Shown here piece by piece: positions 22,582-30,465 of a stretch of 33,459 nt of DNA; within the stretch, counting starts at the first letter, position 1, and each line of letters opens with the position of its first letter. Below the pieces are notes generated by a model. It had not been told where the DNA came from. It saw only the letters and a list, made by a program, of their open reading frames with translations, and ran no database searches. The stretch comes from Deinococcota bacterium (lineage in GTDB: Bacteria > Deinococcota > Deinococci > Deinococcales > Trueperaceae), in contig CAUJFI010000169.1 of NCBI GenBank assembly GCA_963170125.1, positions 1 through 33,459 on the forward strand, written 5' to 3'. The translations under genes and the position numbers were made by a program.

Positions 22582-24159
22582 ATGGCCACCCCGGAGCCCG
22601 ACGCGCCGCCCGGCCGACAGGGACCGGGCGCCCCCTTGAGCGCGCTCCTCGAAGACCCGCGGTTGGGGCTGACCCTCGTGAGCGGCGACCCTGCCCGCCG
22701 GTTCCTGGACGTCCGGTGGCCGGAGCGAGAGCCGGATCGGCGCTGGCTCGAGCCCGGCGACCTGCGACTGGCGAGCGCCGGGCCGCCGGGCGGCGTCTCG
22801 TTCGAACCCCTAGTGCGCTCGGGCCCGACCGCCATCGTGTACGCGCTCACCCCGTCCGATCGGCGCCTCCCCGATGGGCTGGCGGCCCGGGCTCAGTCCG
22901 CGGGGGTCGCACTCGTAAGCGCGCCGCCCTCGACGGCCCCGGAGCGGGTCGAGGCCGCCGCCCTGCGCCTCCTGGGCACGGCGCCGGCGGCCGCTGCCGC
23001 CGTCCACGCGCCGCAAGCCTTCCTACTCGCCGCGTTGGAAGGCGTCAAACCGGAGCGAGGCCTCCTGGAGCGCCTCCATGAGCTCACGGGTGCCGACCTC
23101 GTGCTGCTCAGCCCCGCCGGCGAGGTCGTCGCCAGAGCCGGCGCAAGCGGTTGGCGGCCGCTGGCCGACGCCCCAGCCGGCTCCTGGACGGAGGGCCGCG
23201 TGCGTCTGGGCGGGCGAGAAGCGCTTCTATACCGCGTGAACGCCGCGGGGAGGCTCCGCTCCGTGCTGTTGGCCTTCCCCGACGGACGGCTGGACGCGCG
23301 GCCGTGGACCGAGTTCGCCCGCACGCTGCTCGCCCTGGCGTACGAACGCAGGGCAGCCGAGGCGCTCACCGCGCGCGCAGAGCGCGCGGGCCTCCTCGCC
23401 CTCTGGTTGGCGGTTCCGACCGCCGCCGGTCTAGGCCCTCGCCTAGCCGCACACGGCTTCGGCCCACGGACCCCGTACCGCGTGGCGGTCGGGGACGCCG
23501 GGGCGGCGACCGCTCAGGCCAACGCGGCCGGCGACGACCACTTCGCGCAGCGCGGCGTCCCGGCGCTCTCGGACGTACGTGACGGGCGCGTCGTATGGCT
23601 GTTCGCGGACACGGGCGGCGCGGCCGCCGAGGGCTCCCTCCACGCGGCCGCGCTCCTGGGCGCGCTGGCAGAAGCCGGGTCCGACGGCAGCGACGGAAGG
23701 GACGCACGAGGCGACGACCGAGGCGCCGGTGAGCGCAACGGCGCCCCACGCCTCGGCATCAGCGAGGCGGTCGAGGGCCTCGCACCGGCGCCGGAGGCCT
23801 ACCGGCGGGCGGCGACCGCCCTGGAGCGGGCCACGCCGGGGAACGTGAAGGCCTACGAGCCCGACGTGGTGGCGGAGCTGCTCGGCCGGCAACCGCCGGA
23901 GCAGCTTCGAGCGCTACGCGAGACCGTCCTGGGCGGGCTCACCGCGGGCGACCGGCACGGCAAGCTGCGCGCCACGCTCGAGGCCTACCTGCGGACCCGG
24001 AGCGACCTCGCGGGCCTCGCCGAGGAGCTCGGCGTGCACGTGAACACGCTCCGCTACCGCCTGAAGCGCGTCGAGGAGCTGCTCGGGGCGTCCCTGACGG
24101 ATCCGGAGACCCTCGCGAAGCTCTGGCTCGCGACGCGCGGGGCCGACGACCGACCCTAG
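22582..24159 (+). CDS. PucR/CdaR-type transcriptional regulator
   Basis: 525 residues. The N-terminal PucR domain (about 15-135) has LGLTLVSGDPARRFLDVRWPE and WLEPGDLRLASAG. A middle region of about 300 residues is Ala-rich and GAF/GGDEF-like, without clear catalytic motifs. The C-terminal HTH_30 domain reads TLEAYLRTRSDLAGLAEELG followed by VHVNTLRYRLKRVEELLGASL, the family's DNA-binding signature. Such proteins activate catabolic genes in response to purines, sugars or amino-acid-type effectors. Divergent from the reductase/M20/HpaB block, it is the probable regulator of that block. A Gly/Asp/Arg-rich insert near residues 370-390 is poorly conserved in character and may be a loop. Confidence 0.88.
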   Translation: MATPEPDAPPGRQGPGAPLSALLEDPRLGLTLVSGDPARRFLDVRWPEREPDRRWLEPGDLRLASAGPPGGVSFEPLVRSGPTAIVYALTPSDRRLPDGLAARAQSAGVALVSAPPSTAPERVEAAALRLLGTAPAAAAAVHAPQAFLLAALEGVKPERGLLERLHELTGADLVLLSPAGEVVARAGASGWRPLADAPAGSWTEGRVRLGGREALLYRVNAAGRLRSVLLAFPDGRLDARPWTEFARTLLALAYERRAAEALTARAERAGLLALWLAVPTAAGLGPRLAAHGFGPRTPYRVAVGDAGAATAQANAAGDDHFAQRGVPALSDVRDGRVVWLFADTGGAAAEGSLHAAALLGALAEAGSDGSDGRDARGDDRGAGERNGAPRLGISEAVEGLAPAPEAYRRAATALERATPGNVKAYEPDVVAELLGRQPPEQLRALRETVLGGLTAGDRHGKLRATLEAYLRTRSDLAGLAEELGVHVNTLRYRLKRVEELLGASLTDPETLAKLWLATRGADDRP

Positions 24160-24241
24160 CCGCCGCGCGCTTAGAGGGCGCCTGTGGCGGGCGCGGTAGG
24201 ACCACGCGGTCATCGCCGTACAATCGCGTCCGGAGGCGACG

Positions 24242-24994
24242 ATGGCCAAGGTCCACCTACTAGGCACGGGGGCGGCACTGTCGGACAAGAGCAGGACGAC
24301 AACGATGCTGGCTCTGGAGGGGGAAACGAGCTTGCTGCTCGTCGATTGCGGCGGCGACGCCGCCCAACGCCTCCTCGCCAGCGACCTCGACCTGACCAAG
24401 GTGAGCGGCCTGATCGCCACGCACGAGCACGCCGACCACATCGGTGGCTTCGCGCTGCTCATGGAACGCCTCTGGCTCGCCGGCCACAAGCAGAAGTTCG
24501 ACGTCTACGGCATCCGCCCGGCACTCGACCAGGCGCGCCGCGTCCATGACGCCTTCGACACGGCGGCGTGGCCGGGCTATCCGGAGATCCGTTACCACGA
24601 GGTCGAGCAGGCACTGGGCGCGCCGGTCCTGACCAACGATGACTTCGAGATAACGGCCGTGCCGGGCGACCACGCCGTGCCCGTGATAGGCCTCCGGGTG
24701 ACGGACGAGCGTTCCGGCGCCGTCCTCGCTTACTCGTGCGACACGGAGCTATCCGAGGCGGTCATCACGGGCGCGCGCGGAGCCGATCTGCTCGTCCATG
24801 AGGCGAGCGGGGCGTTCCCCGGCCACTCCACGGGCGCTGACGCCGCCGCCGTGGCCTCTCGTGCGGGCGCCAAGCGCCTCGTGCTGGTACACATCCCGCC
24901 GCAACGCGACGGCGGGGCGGGGCTCCTGGCCTCCGCCAGGGCCGGGTTCGCCGCCGCCGAGCTCGGCGAGGACGGCGACGTATACGAGTTCTGA
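24242..24994 (+). CDS. Metallo-beta-lactamase-fold hydrolase (RNase Z-like)
   Basis: 250 residues. The N-terminal VHLLGTGAALSDKSRTTTML is typical of the RNase Z/phosphodiesterase group. The zinc motif THEHADHIGG (HxHxDH) comes at about residue 60, a further His in PGDHAVPVIG, the bridging Asp in LAYSCDTELSE, HEASG and a late VLVHIPPQ. It is short for tRNase Z and lacks a visible exosite arm, so a small-molecule or cyclic-nucleotide-type hydrolase is as likely. GGAGG precedes ATG 24242, and a TACAAT box lies about 20 bases before the start (24216-24221 region). It converges with the NUDIX gene. Confidence 0.87.
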   Translation: MAKVHLLGTGAALSDKSRTTTMLALEGETSLLLVDCGGDAAQRLLASDLDLTKVSGLIATHEHADHIGGFALLMERLWLAGHKQKFDVYGIRPALDQARRVHDAFDTAAWPGYPEIRYHEVEQALGAPVLTNDDFEITAVPGDHAVPVIGLRVTDERSGAVLAYSCDTELSEAVITGARGADLLVHEASGAFPGHSTGADAAAVASRAGAKRLVLVHIPPQRDGGAGLLASARAGFAAAELGEDGDVYEF

Positions 24995-25078
24995 CGCTCC
25001 CGCGTCAGGGTCCCGCCCCTGAGCCCCGCGGCCCGGGACGGTCCTCGAACCACGCGCCCCGGCTCGGGGGTCCCTGGC

Positions 25079-25567
25079 TCAGTAGCCCGCGCCGGGGACG
25101 AGCTCGCGGTCTTCGGACCCGGCTTCCGCCCGCTGCCGCTCAAGCTCCTGCATGGCGACGACGCTCAGGCGAGCGATGGACGTGACGCGCGCTAGAACGA
25201 CGACGTCGGCCGGTTCCCAGTAGTCGAGACCCGCGCCCTCCGCGAGCACCAGCTCCTCCGTCGCGGCGTCGATGGCTGCGAGGAAGATGTGGAACTGGGC
25301 CCGCCAGCCCTCGTAGACGAGCAGGGGGCGGAAGTGGCGCACGTGGAAGCCGATCTCCTCGGCGATCTCTCGGCGCATGCCCTCGGCCGGCGTCTCGCCG
25401 ACGTCCAGCCCGCCCCCGAACAGCGACCACTCGCCGGGCGAGACGATGCCGGGCTTGTCGTCGCGCAGTTGCAGCAGCACGCGGCCGTCCGGGTGCAGCA
25501 GCACCGCTCCGGCGACCACGCGGCGGCCGTCCGGCAGACGGACGTCGGGTTCTACGCCCGGCGTCAC
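25079..25567 (-). CDS. NUDIX hydrolase
   Basis: 162 residues. The full Nudix box GX5EX7REUXEEXGU is present: GGLDVGE then TPAEGMR and REIAEEIGF. It is preceded by WSLFGGG. The protein hydrolyses a nucleoside diphosphate linked to another moiety; the substrate is not evident. GTG 25567 overlaps the speA stop (GTGA), so it is translated with arginine decarboxylase. The functional link may only be co-expression. The C-terminus converges on the MBL-fold gene with no clear terminator in the 84 bases between. Confidence 0.92.
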   Translation of the reverse strand: MTPGVEPDVRLPDGRRVVAGAVLLHPDGRVLLQLRDDKPGIVSPGEWSLFGGGLDVGETPAEGMRREIAEEIGFHVRHFRPLLVYEGWRAQFHIFLAAIDAATEELVLAEGAGLDYWEPADVVVLARVTSIARLSVVAMQELERQRAEAGSEDRELVPGAGY

Positions 25568-27477
25568 ATCGCCTCTAGGTAGGTGTAGCCGACTAGCTCA
25601 CGGTCGTACAGCTCGAGGAACTCCTCGACCTCGTCCGTGTCGAGGACGCCCTCGGCGCGCAGCTCCTCCGCCTGGCGTTGGACGGCGGCGTGCAGCTCCG
25701 GGGTCTCGTACCCCATGTTGTGGATGACGCGGCGCGCCTTCTGCCCCTCGACGTACAGCTCGACGTGCGCGCCGTCCTTGCCGAGCCGCACGTGTGCCTC
25801 GTTCACGCGCCCGAAGAGGTTGTGGGCGTTCGCGAGCACGTCCTGGTACGCGCCGGTCAGGAAGACGCCGAGGTAGTAGGGCTGGCCGGGCACGAAGTCG
25901 TGGACCGGCAGCGTGGAGCGCACGTCGCGCAAGTCGATGAAGCGCTCGATCTTGCCGTCCGAGTCGCAGCTGATGTCCACCAGCGTCGCGTTGCGCGTGG
26001 GCCGCTCGGCGAGGCGCTGCAGCGGCACGATCGGGAAGAGCGTCTTGATGGCCCAATGGTCCGGCAGGCTCTGGAACAGGGAGAAGTTGACGACGTACTT
26101 GTCGGCGAGCATCTGCGGGAGGAGCTCGAACTCCTCCGGCACGTAGTCGAGGCCGGCGACCACCTTGGCGACGCGCTCCAGGAGGCGGTTGTAGAGCTGC
26201 TCGAAGTGGGCGCGCTCCAGGAGGCTGAGGTAGCCGAGGTCGAAAAGGCTATGCATGGTCTCCTTGTTGGAGACGGCCTCGTTGAAGACCTCGCGGTAGG
26301 TCTTGACGGTCACGGCCTTGTCGAGCTCCTGCATGTCGCGCAGGAGGGCGTGGACCTCGCCCGTGAGCGGCGGCAGGTCGACGCCCGTCCGGGTCGGCCC
26401 GATGGCATCGACGACCGGCACGATCACGACGGAGTGATGGGCCGTCAACGCCCTCCCTGACTCCGTGACGATGACCGGATGCGCCACCTCCCACTCCTGG
26501 CACGACTCCATGATGGTGTAGACCACCGTGTCGGCGTACTCGCGCAGGCCGTAGTTCGCCGAGGTGTAGTAGGTCGTCTTCGACCCGTCGTAGTCCACCG
26601 CCAAGCCGCCCCCGACGTCGAGGTACTTGACCCCGACGCCCATCTCGGCGAGCTCCACGTAGGCCTGTGCGGCCTCGCGCACGGCCGCGCGGATGCGCCT
26701 GATATCGGTCAGCTGGCTGCCAACATGGCAGTGCAGGAGCACGAGGCGGTGGCCGAGGCCCTCCGCCTGCACGCGCTGCGCCACGGTGATGAGCTCGGAG
26801 GCGGTGAGGCCGAACTTGGCGTCGTCGCCGCCGGACGCCTCCCACTGGCCGCTGCCGCGCGCGTGCAGCTTGAAGCGCACGCCGAGCAGCGGCTCGACGC
26901 CGACCTCCTTGCTGATGCGTAGGACGCGCTCCAGCTCGCCCGCCTTCTCCAGCGTGATGATGATGTTGCGCCCGAGCTTGCGGCCCCAGAGGGCCAGGCG
27001 GATGAAGTCGTCGTCCTTGAAGCCGTTGCAGCAGATGAGCGCGTCGTCGTGCGTCTCGTGCGCGAGGCACAGGGCTAGCTCCGCCTTGCTCCCCGCTTCG
27101 AGGCCCGTGCGGTACTTGGCGCCGTACGACGCGATGGTCTCGACGACGACCCTGCGCTGGTTGACCTTGATCGGGAAGACGCCCTGGTAACGGTTCTGAT
27201 ACCCGGCCTCCGCTATGGCCGCGGCGAACGCTTCGTTGATGCGGTCCATGCGGTCCTCGAGGATGTCCGGGAAGCGCAGCACGATGGGCAGAGCGTGACC
27301 TTCCGCGAGGAGCCCATCCACGATCTTGGTGAGTGGGACCGCAGGCGAACCCTTCACCGACACCGTGAGCTCGCCCCGTTTCGAGACCCCGAAGAACCCG
27401 CTCGACCACGCCTTGATGCTGTAGAGCTCGTCGGCGTCCGTGATGCTGAAACCTGGGTCGAGGGTGGGTCTGCTCAC
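25564..27477 (-). CDS. speA: Biosynthetic arginine decarboxylase
   Basis: 637 residues, normal for the alanine-racemase-fold SpeA family. Motifs include FPIKVNQ with the PLP lysine, GLEAGSKAELALCLA, HCHVGSQLTD, KYLDVGGGLAVDYDG, and the C-terminal DISCDSDGKI with the substrate/PLP-binding Cys-Asp-Ser-Asp. It needs PLP and Mg2+, and converts arginine to agmatine and CO2. GTG 27477 is supported by GGAGG seven bases upstream. In this window aguA and aguB complete the route from agmatine to putrescine, but on the opposite strand about 4 kb away, with an accessory segment between. Confidence 0.95.
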   Translation of the reverse strand: MSRPTLDPGFSITDADELYSIKAWSSGFFGVSKRGELTVSVKGSPAVPLTKIVDGLLAEGHALPIVLRFPDILEDRMDRINEAFAAAIAEAGYQNRYQGVFPIKVNQRRVVVETIASYGAKYRTGLEAGSKAELALCLAHETHDDALICCNGFKDDDFIRLALWGRKLGRNIIITLEKAGELERVLRISKEVGVEPLLGVRFKLHARGSGQWEASGGDDAKFGLTASELITVAQRVQAEGLGHRLVLLHCHVGSQLTDIRRIRAAVREAAQAYVELAEMGVGVKYLDVGGGLAVDYDGSKTTYYTSANYGLREYADTVVYTIMESCQEWEVAHPVIVTESGRALTAHHSVVIVPVVDAIGPTRTGVDLPPLTGEVHALLRDMQELDKAVTVKTYREVFNEAVSNKETMHSLFDLGYLSLLERAHFEQLYNRLLERVAKVVAGLDYVPEEFELLPQMLADKYVVNFSLFQSLPDHWAIKTLFPIVPLQRLAERPTRNATLVDISCDSDGKIERFIDLRDVRSTLPVHDFVPGQPYYLGVFLTGAYQDVLANAHNLFGRVNEAHVRLGKDGAHVELYVEGQKARRVIHNMGYETPELHAAVQRQAEELRAEGVLDTDEVEEFLELYDRELVGYTYLEAM

Positions 27478-27697
27478 TTCTGGTCCTCCACTTGGCGGGT
27501 GCTCAGCCGTGCTGGTTTGGGCTACGCGGTCGGGCGCGGCGCGGCCTGGCGCGCGGTTCGTTCAGGGCGCCCATACCGCCGGCGGGGCGGGCGCCTTGTC
27601 GAACGGATTACGCTAGCACTTCCCTGGGAAAGGTTGGGGCACGCAGGGCGGACCACCTAGCGCTGCAGGAGCGCCCTTGCTCTGCACGCATGCTCAC

Positions 27698-27742
27698 CAC
27701 TATTGATAATTGCACCGGGAGAATTATCGGTAGTGATAATTA
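27698..27742. promoter_or_regulatory. 14-bp imperfect inverted repeat, AT-rich, operator-like
   Basis: CACTATTGATAATT (27698-27711) pairs with AATTATCGGTAGTG (27722-27735) with two mismatches and a 10-base spacer. A further TGATAATTA follows (27734-27742). GATAAT inside it could be a -10 for the tiny open frame at 27751. It resembles a repressor site of a toxin-antitoxin or phage-type regulator whose gene is missing. Confidence 0.45.
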
Positions 27743-27947
27743 CGAAGGTGATGGACGATGCCAGCAAGGCTCTCGCGGAGGCGGTGCTCACCCCGGGGTT
27801 GCCCGAGCTCCGCGGCGGAGACGACGATGTCGGACCTTAACCGCAGCGACGACCGGATGGACCATGCCGATCGCCTCGAGGATGCCTTCTAGACGCAAGA
27901 GCCAGTTCGACGGCAAGGCTCGCTGGCCGAGATCGAGCCGCATCGAC

Positions 27948-28000
27948 TTACACATCTATGTGATAGCACACCGATGTGCAAGCACGCAGATGTGTAATAT
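27948..28000 (+). promoter_or_regulatory. Promoter with ATGTG/CACAT operator array
   Basis: TTACACATCT (27948-27957) and AGATGTGTAA (27988-27997) are perfect 10-bp inverted arms. Between them GCACACCGATGTGC (27966-27979) is another inverted repeat, and ATGTGA adds a further half-site, giving about five half-sites in 50 bases. The right arm overlaps TAATAT (27995-28000), the -10 five bases before GTG 28006. A repressor binding here would block the DUF234-ATPase gene. Confidence 0.55.
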
Positions 28001-28005
28001 AAGGC

Positions 28006-29463
28006 GTGGAGTACGAACCGCCTCGCCTGATCGACCGCCGGCCCGAACTGGCCCTGCTCGCCGAACTCCTTCAGCGGCCCGGCCCGAGCTTGGTCCTGGT
28101 CACGGGCCGTAGGCGGGTCGGGAAGACGTTCCTACTGGCCAACGCCTGGCCCTCCGAAGCTACGTTCCTGTTCACAGCCACGGAGACCACTCCAGACCAG
28201 AACCGCCGCCAGCTGATCCTCGATCTCGCGGCCTGGACCGGTTCAGATCTCCGCCCGGAGGACTACCCGACGTGGCGGTCGGTATCGGACCTGCTGTGGA
28301 GGGTTCGCGAGCGTCGGCCTCTGGCCATCGTGCTCGACGAGTTCCAGTACCTTGCGGATGGCCCACGGGGCTTGGCCGAGGTGACCTCGGCCATCAACGC
28401 GACGTTGGAACGGCATGCCGTCGATCGACCCTTCGTCATCGTCTTGAGCGGCTCCGCCGTGTCGACCATGGAAGGGCTCGCCAGCGGCGGGGCGCCCTTG
28501 TACGGCCGCCTCGCCATGCACCTGCGCCTGGAGCCCCTGTCTGCTTTCGATGCCGCCGAGTTCGTACCCGGCTGGACCCTACGAGACAAAGCGACCGGCT
28601 ACGGCATCCTCGGAGGAACCCCCGCCTATTGGGCCGCGATGGACCCGAAGGAGGGTCCAGCCGAGAACGTGGCCCACCTACTCTTGGCACGCGAAGGCAC
28701 CCTACGCCTCCAGCTCGACACGCTCCTGGCCCAAGAACGGGGTCTGCGTGACACATCGGCCTACAACGCCATAGTGAGGGCCGTAGCCGGCGGAGCTACC
28801 ACCCGGCCTCGGATCGCGGATGCCAGCGGCCTGAGAGCCGATACTTCGCTTCTGCGGCGCCTGGGTCAGCTGGAGGAGATCGGGCTCCTCCGCACCGTCG
28901 ACGTCATCGAAACGCCCGCCAACGCCCCCACTCGTTACCGCTTGGCCGACCCCGCGCTGCGTTTCTTCCACGTGTTCGTCTCGCCGTACACCTCGCTGTT
29001 AGAGCGCTCCGACCCCCACCAGGTCTACGCCCAAGTAGTGGCACCCCGCCTCGACACGTTCATGGGCTTGGCCTTCGAGGACCTCGTCGCTCCAACTTAC
29101 GCGCGGCTACGCGACCCGCGAGGGCTTCCCCTCGTCGAGCGCTGGTCCAGATGGGAAGGCCGCGACCCCAACGGCCGGTCGCTTGAAGTCGACGTCGTCG
29201 CTCCCCTCGTCGACAAGCGCGTGATGACCGGGGCCGTCAAGTACTCTCGGACCCCGATAGGACCCTCCGTCTTCTACGATCACCTCGCTGCGCTCCAGCG
29301 CGCCGCAGACGCAGGCTTGAAGTGGGCGCACCAAGCCATGAACGACGGGCCGTTGATCTTCATGTCGGCCACCGGGTTCACCGAACGCTTCGCCGCCGCA
29401 GCCAACGCTTACAAGGCGCCCGTCTTGGCCTGGTCGCTGCAAGAGGTCTACTCGGCGGTGTAG
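28006..29463 (+). CDS. AAA ATPase with C-terminal DUF234-like (nuclease-like) domain
   Basis: 485 residues from GTG 28006. The ATPase part has Walker A GRRRVGKT (34-41) and Walker B LAIVLDEFQYL (Asp111, Glu112), and later VLSGSAVSTME and GGTPAYWA, all typical of the prokaryotic/archaeal ATPase_2 group. A winged-helix part (about 255-310) follows. The C-terminal domain (about 350-485) has FEDLVAPTYARL then LEVDVVAPLVDK (393-404) and GAVKYS, a pattern like the E...D-x-V...K core of PD-(D/E)XK folds in DUF234. The biological role of these ATPases is unknown; they are scattered, horizontally mobile and often strain-specific. The gene has its own AT-rich promoter with a dense operator array. Confidence 0.87.
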   Translation: MEYEPPRLIDRRPELALLAELLQRPGPSLVLVTGRRRVGKTFLLANAWPSEATFLFTATETTPDQNRRQLILDLAAWTGSDLRPEDYPTWRSVSDLLWRVRERRPLAIVLDEFQYLADGPRGLAEVTSAINATLERHAVDRPFVIVLSGSAVSTMEGLASGGAPLYGRLAMHLRLEPLSAFDAAEFVPGWTLRDKATGYGILGGTPAYWAAMDPKEGPAENVAHLLLAREGTLRLQLDTLLAQERGLRDTSAYNAIVRAVAGGATTRPRIADASGLRADTSLLRRLGQLEEIGLLRTVDVIETPANAPTRYRLADPALRFFHVFVSPYTSLLERSDPHQVYAQVVAPRLDTFMGLAFEDLVAPTYARLRDPRGLPLVERWSRWEGRDPNGRSLEVDVVAPLVDKRVMTGAVKYSRTPIGPSVFYDHLAALQRAADAGLKWAHQAMNDGPLIFMSATGFTERFAAAANAYKAPVLAWSLQEVYSAV

Positions 29464-29709
29464 CAGGAAAGCCCTCTATCGAGGACCGTACCGCCTGACA
29501 GCGACCAAGTCGGCCTTACCTACAAGGCTGCAAACAGTTGGAGATCGGCCGCTTCGTCCACGATCTGGCGTAGGCGTGGCACCCAGGCCGGCAGGTTGCG
29601 AGTGGCGGTCTCCCAGACGATTTGCGCTTCGATACCGTCGTCCGCCGCCAACCCCGTCGCACCACGCCACCTGCTAGCCTTGAGCAGGCTCGCCGAGTAC
29701 CGACCGGTG
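29464..29709. other. Gap between ATPase gene and ABC pseudogene, with a possible minus-strand remnant
   Basis: On the minus strand, 29690 to the TAG at 29520 encodes about 57 residues ending RQIVDEAADLQLFAAL that read like a genuine protein C-terminus (SLLKASRWRGATGLAADDGI and IVWETATRNLPAWV). Further upstream this frame is antisense to the ABC remnant, so the 5' part is gone. I do not recognise the family. Confidence 0.35.
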
Positions 29710-30297
29710 GTGGCCAAGACCGCCGCCGAGCAGGCGCCAGTGATCGAGTTGGAGGGCCTCTCCAAGAGGTAGGGCAGCGTCTCGGTCCTGAACGCCTTCA
29801 GCATGCGCGTGCCGGCAGGAGGGTACTTCGCGCTCGGCGGTACCTCTGGTGCGGGCAAGACCACGCCACTCCGCATCCTCGGCCTGCTAGAAACCCCGGC
29901 CGCGGGCGAGTACCGGTTCAACGGTGAGTCCAGAAGCACGTTGAGCGACCGCCAGCTTTCGGAGCTGCGTGACCGCGCCTTCGGTTTCGTGTTCCAGCAG
30001 TTCCACCTCCTCCCACAAGTCACCGCTTGGGAGAACGTCGCGCGACCGCTCGTTTACGCCGGCGTACCGCACGCCACGCGCAAGGCCCGCAGTCTCGAGC
30101 TCCTCGCCAAGTTAGGGCTGGCCAACCGCAGCCACCATCGCGCCCTGCAGCTATCCGGCGGCGAGCAACAGCGCGTCGCCATAGCCCGGGCACTCATCAA
30201 CGACCCCGAGGTCATCCTCGCCGACGAGCCGACGGGCAACGTGCCACAAGAGCTGTGGGGTCAGGTCCTCGACATGCTCGAGACCGGCTGGAGGTAG
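29710..30297 (+). pseudogene. Decayed ABC-transporter ATPase (LolD/MacB type)
   Basis: From GTG 29710 the frame gives PVIELEGLSKR, then an in-frame TAG (29770-29772) exactly where ABC ATPases have the A-loop Tyr of SKxYG, then GSVSVLNAFSMRVPAG. Walker A is GTSGAGKTTPL with Leu changed to Pro. The Q-loop (FVFQQFHLLPQ), the signature LSGGEQQR and Walker B ([10 protein letters not shown]) are intact. The frame ends at TAG 30295-30297, after LDMLETGWR, before the H-loop His. Restart at ATG 29803 would lack the first strands. The nonsense codon, the Walker A change and the missing C-terminus indicate a dead gene. No permease partner is present. The downstream sequence is a fragment of a different gene (30288-30341). 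Confidence 0.85.
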
Positions 30298-30341
30298 ACG
30301 TGGTCGCGCCACTCGTCGACGAACGGGTCGTGACTGGCGCC
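30288..30341 (+). pseudogene. 18-codon fragment of a second DUF234-ATPase copy
   Basis: Read from 30288 the sequence encodes LEVDVVAPLVDERVVTGA. The intact ATPase upstream encodes LEVDVVAPLVDKRVMTGA at 29182-29235: 16 of 18 residues agree and the DNA differs at many third positions, so this is a diverged homologue rather than a recent duplicate. It begins where the ABC ATPase remnant breaks off, marking a recombination or deletion joint near 30287. Nothing after 30341 continues the match. Confidence 0.75.
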
Positions 30342-30415
30342 GGTCTCGACGTGGTCGCGCGAGGACGTTCACTCGGCGGATCAGACTCCGCCTCGCAGGA
30401 TCAAAGCATGACGCG

Positions 30416-30460
30416 TTCTCCTGGTAATGCAAATGCATTACACTGGGCTCGAGAGGGAGG
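30416..30460 (+). promoter_or_regulatory. Promoter, palindromic operator and RBS of prlF-yhaV
   Basis: The perfect palindrome GTAATGCA-AA-TGCATTAC (30424-30441) lies between TTCTCC (30416-30421, weak -35) and TACACT (30439-30444, -10, 17-base spacing). GGGAGG (30455-30460) sits five bases before ATG 30466. Antitoxins of this class bind such palindromes with their AbrB domain to repress their own operon. Confidence 0.65.
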
Positions 30461-30465
30461 CCCCG

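Larger units (their letters stand above)
27478..28005. other. Intergenic region at island edge with two regulatory-looking repeat clusters
   Basis: No recognisable full gene. It holds an AT-rich inverted repeat at 27698-27735, a 29-codon open frame at 27751-27840 (MDDASKALAEAVLTPG...) that may be the start of a lost gene, and the operator-like array at 27948-27997. The lower GC and the lack of coding suggest gene loss or insertion here. Confidence 0.5.
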
